Assembly (NCBI GenBank): GCA_905479495.1
Contig: CAJQMR010000009.1
Coordinates: forward strand, 62,001 to 126,000
Length of the DNA stretch: 64,000 nt
Direction: 5' to 3'
Source of the DNA: an uncultured Anaerolineae bacterium
Lineage (GTDB): Bacteria; Chloroflexota; Anaerolineae; Promineifilales; Promineifilaceae
A program made the position numbers and the translations under genes. How positions within the stretch are numbered: position 1 is the stretch's first letter; each line of letters starts with the position of its first letter. The notes beneath the pieces are model-generated. The model was given only the letters and a program-made list of their open reading frames with translations. It was not told where the DNA came from and did not search any database. Positions 8,549 through 16,063 of the stretch are shown here, piece after piece.

Positions 8549-9612
8549 TTTTCCTCAAAAATTGTGGTGTCGGGATGGAATTCACTCCAACCAAGCCAGT
8601 ATTGACGTTGGATAGAAAGCGGTTGGGAGGGGTCGGGACGGCCGTTTTCGTTTTGACGATATGTGTGGATTCGATCGTTTTGTTCGTCGTACAGCATGAC
8701 CAGCGGCACACCGCCTAGCACATCTTGCACCATTTTGCTGGCTCGCAGTTGGGTGAGCGGATAGGCACGCGCTGCCCCGTTGAGCATCAGTCCGCCCACT
8801 TCCTCATGGGAAGGCAGCCGGGTGTCGTTGCGGTTCAAACCCGGTGTTTTGTAATCGCCAGTGAACTTTTCTAGCAAGAACTCTAGCTGGCTGAATGATA
8901 ATAAGCCGCGAGGTGGGTTCGTCGGCTCGATGGAAACGGCCGTATCTGGATACCGCGTCACCCAATCGTGCCAGCTGGTTTGTTCCCCACCAATTAGTTC
9001 TAAATGTATGCCTTTAAGTGGCCCGTAAAGCGCTTCACCGGTGGCTTGCTGCCAGATAGAGCGGGTTTCCCGATCCTGCATAATGAGATTGCGCCGCCAC
9101 ACGCCCAGCACCTCAAAGGTGAGCCGTTGTCCGTTTACCGTGGCGGCATACACGAGGCCGCTGCGGCACGCCGCTCAGTAGGCGGCCAAAACAGGTATTT
9201 GCCCAATCACATCGTTGATAAGATGGCGCGGCACCAAATTGGTATAGGTCCAGGCGTGGGGCTGCTCGCCAACGATGGCCCCCAGAACAACGGTCGATTT
9301 TATTAACTGTGCTTGTTTGGCTGAGCGGTGCGGCGGATCAATCAGGTCAACAAAGAGGCGGCGCGGTTCTAAAATTTGAGATTGGAGGGCAAAGATAGAG
9401 CCAGGCAGCAGGGCCAACCTGGGCCACAGCGAAGGGGATTTGCGCCTTTCTTGCCAGATGAGCAGCCAGCCGAACAGTCCCAATATCCGTCGTAAAGGAT
9501 TTACCCGGCCCAACCGGGCCAGGAAGCCAATGCCCAATTTGGGCACAAAGGCGACAATTAAGGGGCCTATACCGCCAATGGCGGCAATCAGTAAGCCCAG
9601 TAGTGTTTTCAT
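8545..9612 (-). CDS. DUF3179 membrane protein with in-frame UGA: predicted selenoprotein
   Basis: One reading frame of 355 residues interrupted only by TGA at 9177-9175 (residue 146). Residues 1-145 contain an N-terminal membrane segment, a second hydrophobic stretch around LGLFGWLLIW, and the beginning of the DUF3179 domain (AIVGEQPHAWTYTNLV..HLINDVIGQIPVLAAY). After the TGA the domain continues directly as AACRSGLVYAATVNGQRLTFEVLG, NLIMQDRETRSIWQQATGEALYGPL and ARAYPLTQLRASKMVQDVLGGVPLVMLYD. In DUF3179 proteins this point reads like PVAVTFCPLCNSA, so the TGA stands exactly where the first Cys of a CxxC motif belongs, giving UxxC. selA lies at the window edge and a SECIS-like stem-loop follows the codon. 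Start has an AGAGGAAAA ribosome site. Alternative: a nonsense mutation of a Cys codon (TGC/TGT to TGA), which would make two fragments. Function of the family is unknown; a redox role is inferred. Confidence 0.78.
9143..9177 (-). promoter_or_regulatory. Candidate bacterial SECIS element with the UGA codon
   Basis: On the minus strand the TGA (9177-9175) is followed by 13 bases, then a 5-bp all-GC stem GCGGC (9161-9157) / GCCGC (9147-9143) closing a 9-base loop CTCGTGTAT. Bacterial SECIS elements are short hairpins inside the coding region roughly 16-37 bases past the UGA, with a G-containing apical loop bound by SelB; this fits in distance and loop. A competing GCGGC/GCCGC hairpin directly after the UGA is possible. 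Confidence 0.5.
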
Positions 9613-9627
9613 TTTTTCCTCTCTTAT

Positions 9628-9644
9628 AAAACCTGACAGGTTTT
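9628..9644. promoter_or_regulatory. Perfect palindrome upstream of the DUF3179 gene
   Basis: AAAACCTGACAGGTTTT, eight-base arms around a central A, 16 bases before the DUF3179 start codon. Related words (TTGTCAGGTTTATCAGGTT) recur at 9714-9732 near the end of the tetR gene. It could be an operator covering the leader or promoter of the DUF3179-dikinase pair, or a member of a short repeat family. Confidence 0.4.
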
Positions 9645-9735
9645 CAAAACGAGCGTGAAATTAAGCTAATTTTGCAATGCGAGGAACCATTATTGATTAG
9701 ATTTGGTGCAAACTTGTCAGGTTTATCAGGTTGCT

Positions 9736-10506
9736 CTATGGTTTTTTTAAGCCGTTCAAAAACAGGTTGGTGATGAACACGGCCGTTTCATGTGGTTCTG
9801 GGTTCGGCAAATTGTAATAGCTGGGCATGATCAGACCGAATGACAAAATCATCCCTACCAAGGCAATGGCGGCTTGCTGCGGGTCGATGGGGTGAAGCTG
9901 CCCACTGGCCATCTGGCTTTGCAGAAAGTTGGCGACCCGGTTGAGGCTGCGCTCTTGAAACGGCCGTAGATCCATTAGATACTCGCGCCATTCTTGGGCA
10001 TTGCCAAAACTGAGCCGCACCATGTCTTGATTCTCCAGGATGAACTGGATCATGCTTTCCACCAACTGGGCCAGGTCCGTATCCAGAACGCCACTCATCT
10101 CTTCTTGCTCAACAGGCAGGCGCGGATGAAACGCCTGCATGAAGCGGCGCAGCAGGCCAGTTTTGTCGCCAAAATGGCGGTAAACAGTGGCCACGCCAAC
10201 ATCGGCTTCTGCGGCGATTTGCTCCATGGTGGGAGCCATCAACCCTTGCTGGCCAAAAAGCTTCCGGGCGGCTTGCAGAATGCGGCTGGGCACGTCCGGC
10301 TGGTGTAGATCATCCAGGCCGTGCTCAGTTGCCAGGCGCTTGAGGATCGCTTGTTTGCCACCGATTTGGCGGTAGATAGTGGCGCGGGAGAGTCCAGCTT
10401 TTGCGGCCAGCTGATCCATGGTGAAGGATGCGGCCGTTTCCTCCGCCAATTGTCGCGCCGCCTGCAATACCTGTTTTTCGGTCTCTGACTTACTTTGAGA
10501 TGACAT
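9736..10506 (-). CDS. TetR-family regulator with two tandem HTH domains
   Basis: A 256-residue repressor. Residues about 10-55 form one TetR N-terminal HTH (FTMDQLAAKAGLSRATIYRQIGGKQAIL). Residues about 70-115 form a second, more canonical one (PTMEQIAAEADVGVATVYRHFGDKTGLL). A helical ligand/dimerisation domain follows, ending in AVFITNLFLNGL. TetR proteins usually carry one HTH, so the duplication is unusual. The start is set at ATG 10506: a sigma70 promoter and an operator palindrome end directly at this codon, predicting a leaderless mRNA and autoregulation. Further upstream starts (10536 or 10542) would lie inside the promoter. It is 124 bases upstream of the DUF3179 gene in the same direction and may control it. 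Confidence 0.85.
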   Translation of the reverse strand: MSSQSKSETEKQVLQAARQLAEETAASFTMDQLAAKAGLSRATIYRQIGGKQAILKRLATEHGLDDLHQPDVPSRILQAARKLFGQQGLMAPTMEQIAAEADVGVATVYRHFGDKTGLLRRFMQAFHPRLPVEQEEMSGVLDTDLAQLVESMIQFILENQDMVRLSFGNAQEWREYLMDLRPFQERSLNRVANFLQSQMASGQLHPIDPQQAAIALVGMILSFGLIMPSYYNLPNPEPHETAVFITNLFLNGLKKP

Positions 10507-10542
10507 GATAGATATTCTATCTATCGTTTTACTCATTGTCAA
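10507..10542 (-). promoter_or_regulatory. tetR promoter with overlapping operator; predicted leaderless start
   Basis: On the minus strand TTGACA (10542-10537), a 17-base spacer and TAGAAT (10519-10514), seven bases before the ATG at 10506. The perfect inverted repeat GATAGATA-GAA-TATCTATC (10525-10507) covers the -10 box and the transcription start. No ribosome site can fit, so the transcript probably begins at or next to the ATG. Confidence 0.72.
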
Positions 10543-10578
10543 TAATCAACTCGATTTTTTGTGGCCCGTGGGTGTAGG

Positions 10579-10663
10579 ATTTCAAAATAATTGAAATTCG
10601 TTTCATTTTCGTTGAACTGCTGTTTCATCCAAGTTGAACAGAAAGTTTCATCCACGTTGAAAA
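10579..10663. promoter_or_regulatory. Array of four operator-like inverted repeats
   Basis: Four copies of TTTCA-N6-TTGAA begin at 10579, 10600, 10622 and 10645, preceded by A or G. Inner sequences are AAATAA, TTTTCG, TCCAAG and TCCACG. The 21-23 base spacing is about two helical turns, so a bound protein would sit on one face of the DNA. The array lies upstream of the tetR promoter and downstream of the 10784 gene. Confidence 0.6.
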
Positions 10664-10728
10664 TATCCTATTCTCGGCCGTTTGCAGGAAATTTTTTTGA
10701 TGATTCTGCCATCAACCACAGGGAACAA

Positions 10729-10759
10729 AAAACGCCTCCCCAGTTGAGGAAGCGTCTTT
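10729..10759 (-). terminator. Rho-independent terminator of the 10784-11188 gene
   Basis: Minus strand: ACGCTTCCTC, loop AACT, GGGGAGGCGT, then TTTTTT. The two imperfect positions are G-U pairs in RNA. Confidence 0.75.
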
Positions 10760-10783
10760 AATAGCTTGATAATATCCTGCCAA

Positions 10784-11188
10784 TTAAGTTAACCGCTCAA
10801 AAAAACCGCTCTTCTCAAGATTGCCATATTCTTGCTTCATTTCGAGAAAGCCTTGAACGATGGCTTGAGAAACAAAATTCTTTTGGGCATATGACAAAGC
10901 GTGCCCTTTTGTTTCAGCGATGCTCTGGGCCCGTTTGATTGCAATTTCAGCCACTTTTTTAGCCATCATCCGATTGCCTTCTGTTATGGTCGTTGCCGCC
11001 CGGATGTCGCTGCTGTAGACGAAGCGGAATTTCGATTCAGACGCATCCTCAAGCAAAAGGCGGGTATCGTCGTGTGGAAAAAGGTCATAGCTATCACTAT
11101 GAATTTGCTTAACTACCATTAGATAACGCTTGCCTTCATTTGCCTCATACCAGACCTTATCCCCTAATTCAAATTTTTCTCTAGCCAT
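10784..11188 (-). CDS. Uncharacterised 134-residue protein
   Basis: A soluble, charged protein. The N-terminal part (KFELGDKVWYEANEGKRYLMVVKQIHSDSYDLF) resembles a small SH3-like beta barrel; the C-terminal half is helical (MMAKKVAEIAIKRAQSIAETKGHALSYAQKNFVSQAIVQ-type, shown only in part). A well-placed ribosome site (GGAGGTA) precedes the ATG. It has its own terminator and lies at the edge of the octamer-poor region. No family recognised. Confidence 0.6.
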   Translation of the reverse strand: MAREKFELGDKVWYEANEGKRYLMVVKQIHSDSYDLFPHDDTRLLLEDASESKFRFVYSSDIRAATTITEGNRMMAKKVAEIAIKRAQSIAETKGHALSYAQKNFVSQAIVQGFLEMKQEYGNLEKSGFFERLT

Positions 11189-11556
11189 CTTTACTACCTC
11201 CGTTTGTTGATTTATGAATATTCATGTTCATATCCAAATGAACCCCAAAGTTCCCATACCATCTGATGAAAATTGAAGCATTGAAATCTACCTCAATATA
11301 AATCATCCAGTTTTAGACGGTGTAAAATGGGGAAGAGGAGATTAGAAAGGTTTTCTTGGGGTTAGGGGAGTGATGGAACGGCCGTTCCGCCCTGTTTCTT
11401 TAGCTGAGGCATAATCTTAAAGAAAGCTATCTTAGTCTACTCGGTGGCTGCCGCTTCTCACTGGTAAACACAAAACAAGAGCTTGACTCTAGCTTTGGAA
11501 GGCCAAGCTCTTGTTTTACACTTAACTGCCTACCCTCTGTTAAATATCAACAGAAG
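11189..11556. other. Intergenic stretch with one octamer and a strong terminator
   Basis: No gene visible. It contains the last ACGGCCGT octamer (near 11378) before the octamer-poor island, and at its right end a large terminator described separately. Confidence 0.6.
11472..11517 (-). terminator. Terminator of the FG-GAP protein gene
   Basis: AAAACAAGAGCTTG (11472-11485) and its exact complement (11504-11517), 14-bp stem, 18-base loop, with T-runs on both strands. It lies 40 bases past the stop codon at 11557 and could act in both directions. Confidence 0.8.
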
Positions 11557-13137
11557 CTACGGTATTGTAATAACTTGAGTTGAAATTAAAGTATTGGTTG
11601 TGTTGTAGGCACTAACGGTGAGGGTGTAAACATCTGTCAAAGTTGCCGTTAAGACGCTTCCTGTGCCTTGAATTTGCCTTGGATGCTTTACTAAATCCCA
11701 GGAATAGTTGACGTTCTCACCTGTAGCAACCGTGGCTGTAAAGTTTAGCTGCGAATTTAAGGTAAGCGGATCTGGAAGTTCAACAGACAATCCAGTGACA
11801 GGTTCTTCCGCATTGTTGTATTGGACATAAACTTTTCCGTATGCAGAGCCAGCAAGATCAAGCAATAAATCTCCGTCAAAATCTCCAAGTGTAGGATTTG
11901 CGTACCCATATACAGCAGCACTCCATGCGATGTCGGTATCCAGGCCAGTAGCAAAACCTGTTATTACAGCTGGAAAAGCGGAGCCACCGGTACTAACAGC
12001 AAGCGGTAAATCATTATAGCTATCGTAATTTATATCTCCTCCGGTACCAAGCTGCTGGCCTGCTAAATAATAGTTCAGAGGTTCATTCCAATCCGCAGTG
12101 GTGCTTATCGTTTGGGTACTCCCATACCATACAAAAACATGGCTGCAAGGAAGGCTACAAGAGTAACTTGGACCTTCCCCAACGGCAAAGTCATCTAGTC
12201 CGTCCCCATTTACATCTCCAAGACGAGAAAAGGATTGACCAAAATTCGTACTATGAAGAGGATAAACATCGCCGACAGCTTCCCACATAGTTGTTGTTGT
12301 GAAGGTTGTCCCACCAGCATATAAGTATGCCTTCCCTATATATTCCCCACCACTTATATAGCCTGGTGCGGTGACCATAAAATCATCATAACCGTCACCA
12401 TTTACGTCACCAACACCGCCAACGCGATGGCCATAATTATAAGAAAGGCTGCTTTCATTGTTAGTCCATGCAGGTGTAGTATTAAGACCTGAAGCACTGC
12501 CCAAAAATAGCTTTACTTTGCGAGGCCCAAAAAAGGTTACCAGAATATCATCATAACCATCATTATTGACATCCCCAGCATTGCCTACGCTTGAACCAGC
12601 AGCACTGTCAGTGCTTGTCCCAGTTACCGTGAGATTTGGATAGGTGCTTAACCCACTTGAACTACCATAAAAGGCGTAGAATCGGCCATACGTGTTGTAA
12701 TATTTTGTTCCTACAACCACATCAGTGCAGTTATCCCCATTGATGTCCGCGCTAGTAAGAGCTCCCCCAAAGCGATATTTATTTGAACCATTTGGGTCTG
12801 CGAGTATCCATGAATATGTAGCTGCTAATCCTGAGGAAGAACCCGCATAAACTAGCACTGCACCAGCATCAGTACCCATATAGTCGTACATCGGATCGCT
12901 AACGGCTAGGTCCTCAAAGCCATCACAATTAAAGTCGCCTTTAGCTAAGCGTTCTCCATACTGATTTGATCCTATCGTGTCGGTGATAATTTGATCATAG
13001 GTGCTACTATAATTATCCAGGCTGGAATCTGCACGGCTATGCTTCGCCAGAGTAAAGAGAATGGCGAAAGATGATATTATTGCGATTCCAAGGACAATCG
13101 CTAGACTTATCAATCTGTCACGTTTAAGCGTAATCAT
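11557..13137 (-). CDS. Secreted or membrane-anchored FG-GAP (integrin-like) beta-propeller protein
   Basis: 526 residues. Start taken at ATG 13137 (MITLKRDRLISLAIVLGI), which has an AAGGAG ribosome site and gives a clean N-terminal membrane anchor or signal sequence; an open extension to 13209 has no ribosome site. The body holds seven FG-GAP repeats with calcium-binding loops, among them DFNCDGFEDL, DINGDNCTDV, DVNNDGYDDI, DVNGDGYDDF, DVNGDGLDDF, DINYDSYNDL and DFDGDLLLDL, enough for a seven-bladed propeller. A C-terminal Ig-like domain (about 435-526) ends with STQVITIP. Such proteins act at the cell surface in adhesion or binding; no catalytic motif is seen. It is the first gene with no ACGGCCGT octamer, so it may belong to the acquired region. 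Confidence 0.85.
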   Translation of the reverse strand: MITLKRDRLISLAIVLGIAIISSFAILFTLAKHSRADSSLDNYSSTYDQIITDTIGSNQYGERLAKGDFNCDGFEDLAVSDPMYDYMGTDAGAVLVYAGSSSGLAATYSWILADPNGSNKYRFGGALTSADINGDNCTDVVVGTKYYNTYGRFYAFYGSSSGLSTYPNLTVTGTSTDSAAGSSVGNAGDVNNDGYDDILVTFFGPRKVKLFLGSASGLNTTPAWTNNESSLSYNYGHRVGGVGDVNGDGYDDFMVTAPGYISGGEYIGKAYLYAGGTTFTTTTMWEAVGDVYPLHSTNFGQSFSRLGDVNGDGLDDFAVGEGPSYSCSLPCSHVFVWYGSTQTISTTADWNEPLNYYLAGQQLGTGGDINYDSYNDLPLAVSTGGSAFPAVITGFATGLDTDIAWSAAVYGYANPTLGDFDGDLLLDLAGSAYGKVYVQYNNAEEPVTGLSVELPDPLTLNSQLNFTATVATGENVNYSWDLVKHPRQIQGTGSVLTATLTDVYTLTVSAYNTTNTLISTQVITIP

Positions 13138-13544
13138 GTTTTGCTCCTTATCTGTCAAAAAAATGAAATGGCCAGAAACTGCGAAAATCTGGTGTCCGAA
13201 ACTATCCAATTAGAGATTTGCGCAATGTGATTGGCTGCGGCTACTCACAAAACCGTGAAGAGATTTTTTAAATTCAGGGCAAGGCAATTAGGATAATTCG
13301 AACCAGTACCAAACGTCGGGTAAACAAAGAGATATTCATTGTCTAGCAAGCATTTGCTCTTTTACTCTCTGGAATTTTCCCGTGCACTTAAAAACGCTGT
13401 CCCATACCTAAAACATTATAGAGTAAGGAAAGATTGGCATCCTACAATTATCTACATATAAGCTTTAAAAGGAGTGTAAACCCAATTTCAGTACAAAAGG
13501 AACGTCTTTGCAAGGTTGACTGTAAAGCAAAGCTGGTTAAAATG

Positions 13545-13692
13545 ATTGCGCGCTGGCTGGTTTGGTATTGGCAAAGAACTCCTCCCCCAAACTGGCACGA
13601 GAGAAACGCGACTGGAACAGCCATCCAGCGTAAGGGACGTCTGCAAGCCTAGCTTGCTCACCCTCGCCAATGCCATTGACGAACCGCTTTAA
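13545..13692 (+). pseudogene. Possible remnant of an XRE-type HTH regulator
   Basis: The frame ending at TAA 13690-13692 reads ...CKPSLLTLANAIDEPL, which matches the last part of XRE helix-turn-helix domains (typically KPSLLTLAKLADALDVPL). Upstream the frame is closed by TGA and the first helices are not recognisable, so this looks like a decayed gene. A terminator follows immediately, as expected behind a gene end. The rest of 13138-13760 shows nothing else. Confidence 0.3.
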
Positions 13693-13722
13693 GAGCTGCC
13701 TCCCTCCTGGCGGCTCTTTTTT
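13689..13722 (+). terminator. Rho-independent terminator
   Basis: AAGAGCTGCC, loop TCCCTCCT, GGCGGCTCTT, then a run of T. It follows the HTH remnant. Confidence 0.7.
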
Positions 13723-13764
13723 TGCCTATTATTCGTGACGAATGGCCGTGGCCAGGCCAAGGTA

Positions 13765-13793
13765 TTGTCACGAAAGTGGGGATTTGCTATGAT
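13765..13793 (+). promoter_or_regulatory. Sigma70-type promoter of an isolated small RNA
   Basis: TTGTCA (13765-13770), 17-base spacer, TATGAT (13788-13793). Predicted start near 13800. No coding sequence follows before the terminator at 13870-13927. Confidence 0.6.
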
Positions 13794-13799
13794 GTTGAG

Positions 13800-13927
13800 G
13801 CGGGTTTAAAGTGCAGGCGGCCAGATTGCCAGTGACTTGCGACAGCAACCAAGCTATTATTTGATTTATAAGGTCATCCGTTGGCCGCCAATGAACTCGC
13901 ACTTCTTGGCAGACGGATGGCCTTTTA
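13800..13927 (+). ncRNA. Candidate small RNA, about 125 nt
   Basis: Bounded by the promoter at 13765 and a strong terminator: AAGGTCATCCGT (13870-13881) pairs over 12 bp, one of them G-U, with ACGGATGGCCTT (13912-13923), followed by TTTTATT. The loop contains an inner GCCAA/TTGGC stem. No start codon with ribosome site or open frame of note lies inside. No known RNA family recognised. Confidence 0.5.
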
Positions 13928-14096
13928 TTGAATGTTGCGCCAGTGCTGAAATGATGATTTTGATGAAGATTAAATGGCTGGGAATCTAGCTGAAGGATCT
14001 ATCAGTTAAACTCGACCAGATACAAGCTTGGATAATTCGTCAGATTATTGTTCAAAAATTACTGTACTTATGCAACATAAAATTTCAATAGGTGTA

Positions 14097-14732
14097 ATGG
14101 ACTACGATTATTGGAAATGGAAAGAAAGAATGAGTGATAGGCAAGACCTATCTTCATCACTTGTTCACCTTACACGTGCGGCCGAAATTAATGAAATGAA
14201 ACTTTCTGCCGTCGATGTTCTCCTAAAAATACTTCGCGAGAGGAAAATTATTGGTAGTACATCAGAAAAAGGGTTTATTAGAGGTAACAGATCTGCAGTA
14301 TGTTTTCAAGATGCACCGCTTTTTTCTATTGCTCAAAACCTAAAATTTGAAAAGGAACTAAGCAAGGAAAACAAAACCCGTCATCGTTACACTGGATGCG
14401 GATTGGTTTTCTCTAAACTTTATCTTTTTCAGAATGGATGTCGGCCGGTGATTTATGATCGCGTCGAAGAAGCTAAAAAGTATTTGGATCAGTCGGAGTA
14501 TTTCAGACTGGTTTCATTTGATCTGTCAGATGTCGCTAAAATCGTTGATTGGTCACATGAAAGAGAATGGAGATTACCTGGCGACCTTGAGTTTAGGATT
14601 GCCATGTCGGCTGTGGTGCTTGAAACCAAACAAGATTACAAGGAATTTATTCGGAAAACTGCTCTCCCTGAAAATGTAGGTATCCTGGGAAATATTTGTG
14701 GAATCATTGTGCTAGATGCCCTGCTAATGTGA
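14097..14732 (+). CDS. Uncharacterised protein with HEREWR motif, possible defence-associated
   Basis: 211 residues from ATG 14097 (MDYDYWKWKERMSD), preceded by AGGTG; an upstream TTG at 14028 is open but lacks a ribosome site. Recognisable elements are LVHLTRA near the N-terminus, GFIRGNRSAVCFQDAPL, YTGCGLVFSKLYLFQNGCRPVIYDR, and WSHEREWRLPGDLEF near residue 165-180. Proteins with this layout, related to the DUF2971/Abi-type group, occur in phage-defence and mobile regions; their chemistry is not established. It is AT-rich compared with the next gene. It opens the block that contains the nuclease-NACHT gene. Confidence 0.6.
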   Translation: MDYDYWKWKERMSDRQDLSSSLVHLTRAAEINEMKLSAVDVLLKILRERKIIGSTSEKGFIRGNRSAVCFQDAPLFSIAQNLKFEKELSKENKTRHRYTGCGLVFSKLYLFQNGCRPVIYDRVEEAKKYLDQSEYFRLVSFDLSDVAKIVDWSHEREWRLPGDLEFRIAMSAVVLETKQDYKEFIRKTALPENVGILGNICGIIVLDALLM

Positions 14733-14827
14733 AATTTTATAAGCGTTGTCATGGTTATAGTAGCGATCAAGAACCACTGCAGTAGCGAAGCACAATACAA
14801 AGTTTGGTACACCAATGGGGCAATACG

Positions 14828-15640
14828 ATGAGTTTTGAGGGATTCGGCGACAAAGCAAAGAGTTTGGGGAAAAATCCTATAGGGATTGTAGCGCTCTTCT
14901 TGGTTCTCATATACGGTTTCGCTGCATTACTACTTAGTTTGTCCAGCAGCACACTCACCGAAGCCCAGCGCTGGCCATTTGTGTGGTTCCTCGTACTGTT
15001 CCCACTGATCTTACTGGCCACGTTCACATATCTTGTTGTGATGCATCATGAGAAGCTCTATGCGCCCTCCGAGTATCGTGATGAACGACACTTCTTCAAG
15101 AAGCTTGGTCCAGAGGCTCAAAAGGAGCGTCTTGAGAAGACCGTCGACGAACTCGTAGCCCCTGAAGGTGAGGACATCGTTGAAAAGGCAGAGACTGACA
15201 ACTACCGACCGCTTGACCGCGAGGAAGTGAGGCTCAGGGTGTCGGTGGCTGAGGACCTTGCGCTCAGGGCCATGGAGCAGAAACTCGCAACGACAATCTC
15301 ACGAGAAGTGGCAGTCCGGTCAGGGAATGGGTGGATTAACCTTGATGGGGCAGTTGTTCAGGGAGACGAACTCCTAGCGATCGAGGTCAAACACATACGC
15401 GGTGGCAGGATAGGTACCGTACTCCTGGTTGAACACCTTCTTGAGTTGCTTGAGGCACGACCTCTTAACGACTTTCGCTCAGTTCGCTTGGCCCTTATAG
15501 TCGTCTCTGAAGACCTACAAAAGCAGATGGAAGAGCTGCGAAGTCGACTGGATGAAGTCATCAAGGCGCACTCTGTACCGGTCGATATCTACTTTCTGGA
15601 CCTGGACGAACTGAAGGCACAATTCGGACTGGACACCTAA
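14828..15640 (+). CDS. Two-TM membrane protein with PD-(D/E)xK-like nuclease domain
   Basis: 270 residues from ATG 14828 (MSFEGFGDKAKSLGKNPIG). Two membrane helices lie at about 20-42 and 50-78, followed by KLYAPSEYRDE, a short juxtamembrane motif that recurs in 2TM proteins of bacterial immune loci. A charged helical linker follows, then a C-terminal domain (about 150-270) with INLDGAVVQGDELLAIEVKHI. D...ExK here fits a restriction-endonuclease-like active site. The helices probably anchor a cytoplasmic nuclease at the membrane. Base composition is clearly richer in G+C than in both neighbours, which suggests separate acquisition. A defence effector role is inferred. Confidence 0.62.
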   Translation: MSFEGFGDKAKSLGKNPIGIVALFLVLIYGFAALLLSLSSSTLTEAQRWPFVWFLVLFPLILLATFTYLVVMHHEKLYAPSEYRDERHFFKKLGPEAQKERLEKTVDELVAPEGEDIVEKAETDNYRPLDREEVRLRVSVAEDLALRAMEQKLATTISREVAVRSGNGWINLDGAVVQGDELLAIEVKHIRGGRIGTVLLVEHLLELLEARPLNDFRSVRLALIVVSEDLQKQMEELRSRLDEVIKAHSVPVDIYFLDLDELKAQFGLDT

Positions 15641-15730
15641 CACGCATGTGAACCTGACAACCCCGGCAAACGTCAATTGCAAGTTATGCGCAGGACGTTC
15701 CAAAAGAGCTGATGGCAATTACGATAATTT

Positions 15731-15955
15731 CTTTCAAGTTGGAAAAATAACGAGCTAATTAATTCACAAATTGCCTGTCTAAATTTTGCAGCATCTTACG
15801 AGTCATTAGCCCGCTACCTGATTGCCGCATCTGAATTGCCTTTTGCCGACGATAATCGCGATTTGCAGAAGGAATTCGATAGGGCCAAGTATTTAATGGA
15901 TCCCGCTTACCAATTTGCCATGGTACAAGAATCAACATCCGCGAAAAATAATTAG
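15731..15955 (+). pseudogene. Gene remnant without a start codon
   Basis: An open frame of about 75 codons with coding-like composition (NFAASYESLARYLIAASELP, FDRAKYLMDPAYQFAMVQ) ending at TAG near 15955. No ATG, GTG or TTG with a ribosome site is found upstream before a stop. Probably the 3' end of a lost gene. The remaining sequence between 15641 and 16063 holds only a hairpin. Confidence 0.3.
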
Positions 15956-15959
15956 TGAC

Positions 15960-16011
15960 GCCCAGCAGATCTTGCAGCCAACGTAGAGCGCCGCTGAAGT
16001 GGACGTTGGGC
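15960..16011. repeat. Hairpin resembling an integron attC site
   Basis: GCCCAGC at 15960-15966 and GTTGGGC at 16005-16011 pair with one mismatch. Inside, CTTGCAGC and GCTGAAG pair with one extrahelical G. A simpler fold pairs CCAACGT (15978) with ACGTTGG (16003). It sits 52 bases before the nuclease-NACHT start codon. Confidence 0.25.
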
Positions 16012-16063
16012 AGTCTCATTGGATTTAACGATTTGCAGGTTAACTTCATATTGGAGTCAGTAA

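Noticed and set aside
8545..9153. Separate short DUF3179 gene starting at 9153
   Set aside because: The GTG start would cut the domain directly after its CxxC motif, has no ribosome site, and the same frame continues upstream through a single TGA.
13434..13652. A 72-codon plus-strand open frame
   Set aside because: No ribosome site and no protein character; another frame here shows the end of an HTH domain, so this is a shadow.
15635..15695. Second attC-like site after the 2TM-nuclease gene (ACCTAAC ... GTTATGC)
   Set aside because: The two boxes are not complementary enough and no extrahelical pattern is seen.
15759..16049. Minus-strand open frame of 96 codons
   Set aside because: Overlaps a better coding-like plus-strand remnant and a hairpin; no ribosome site.
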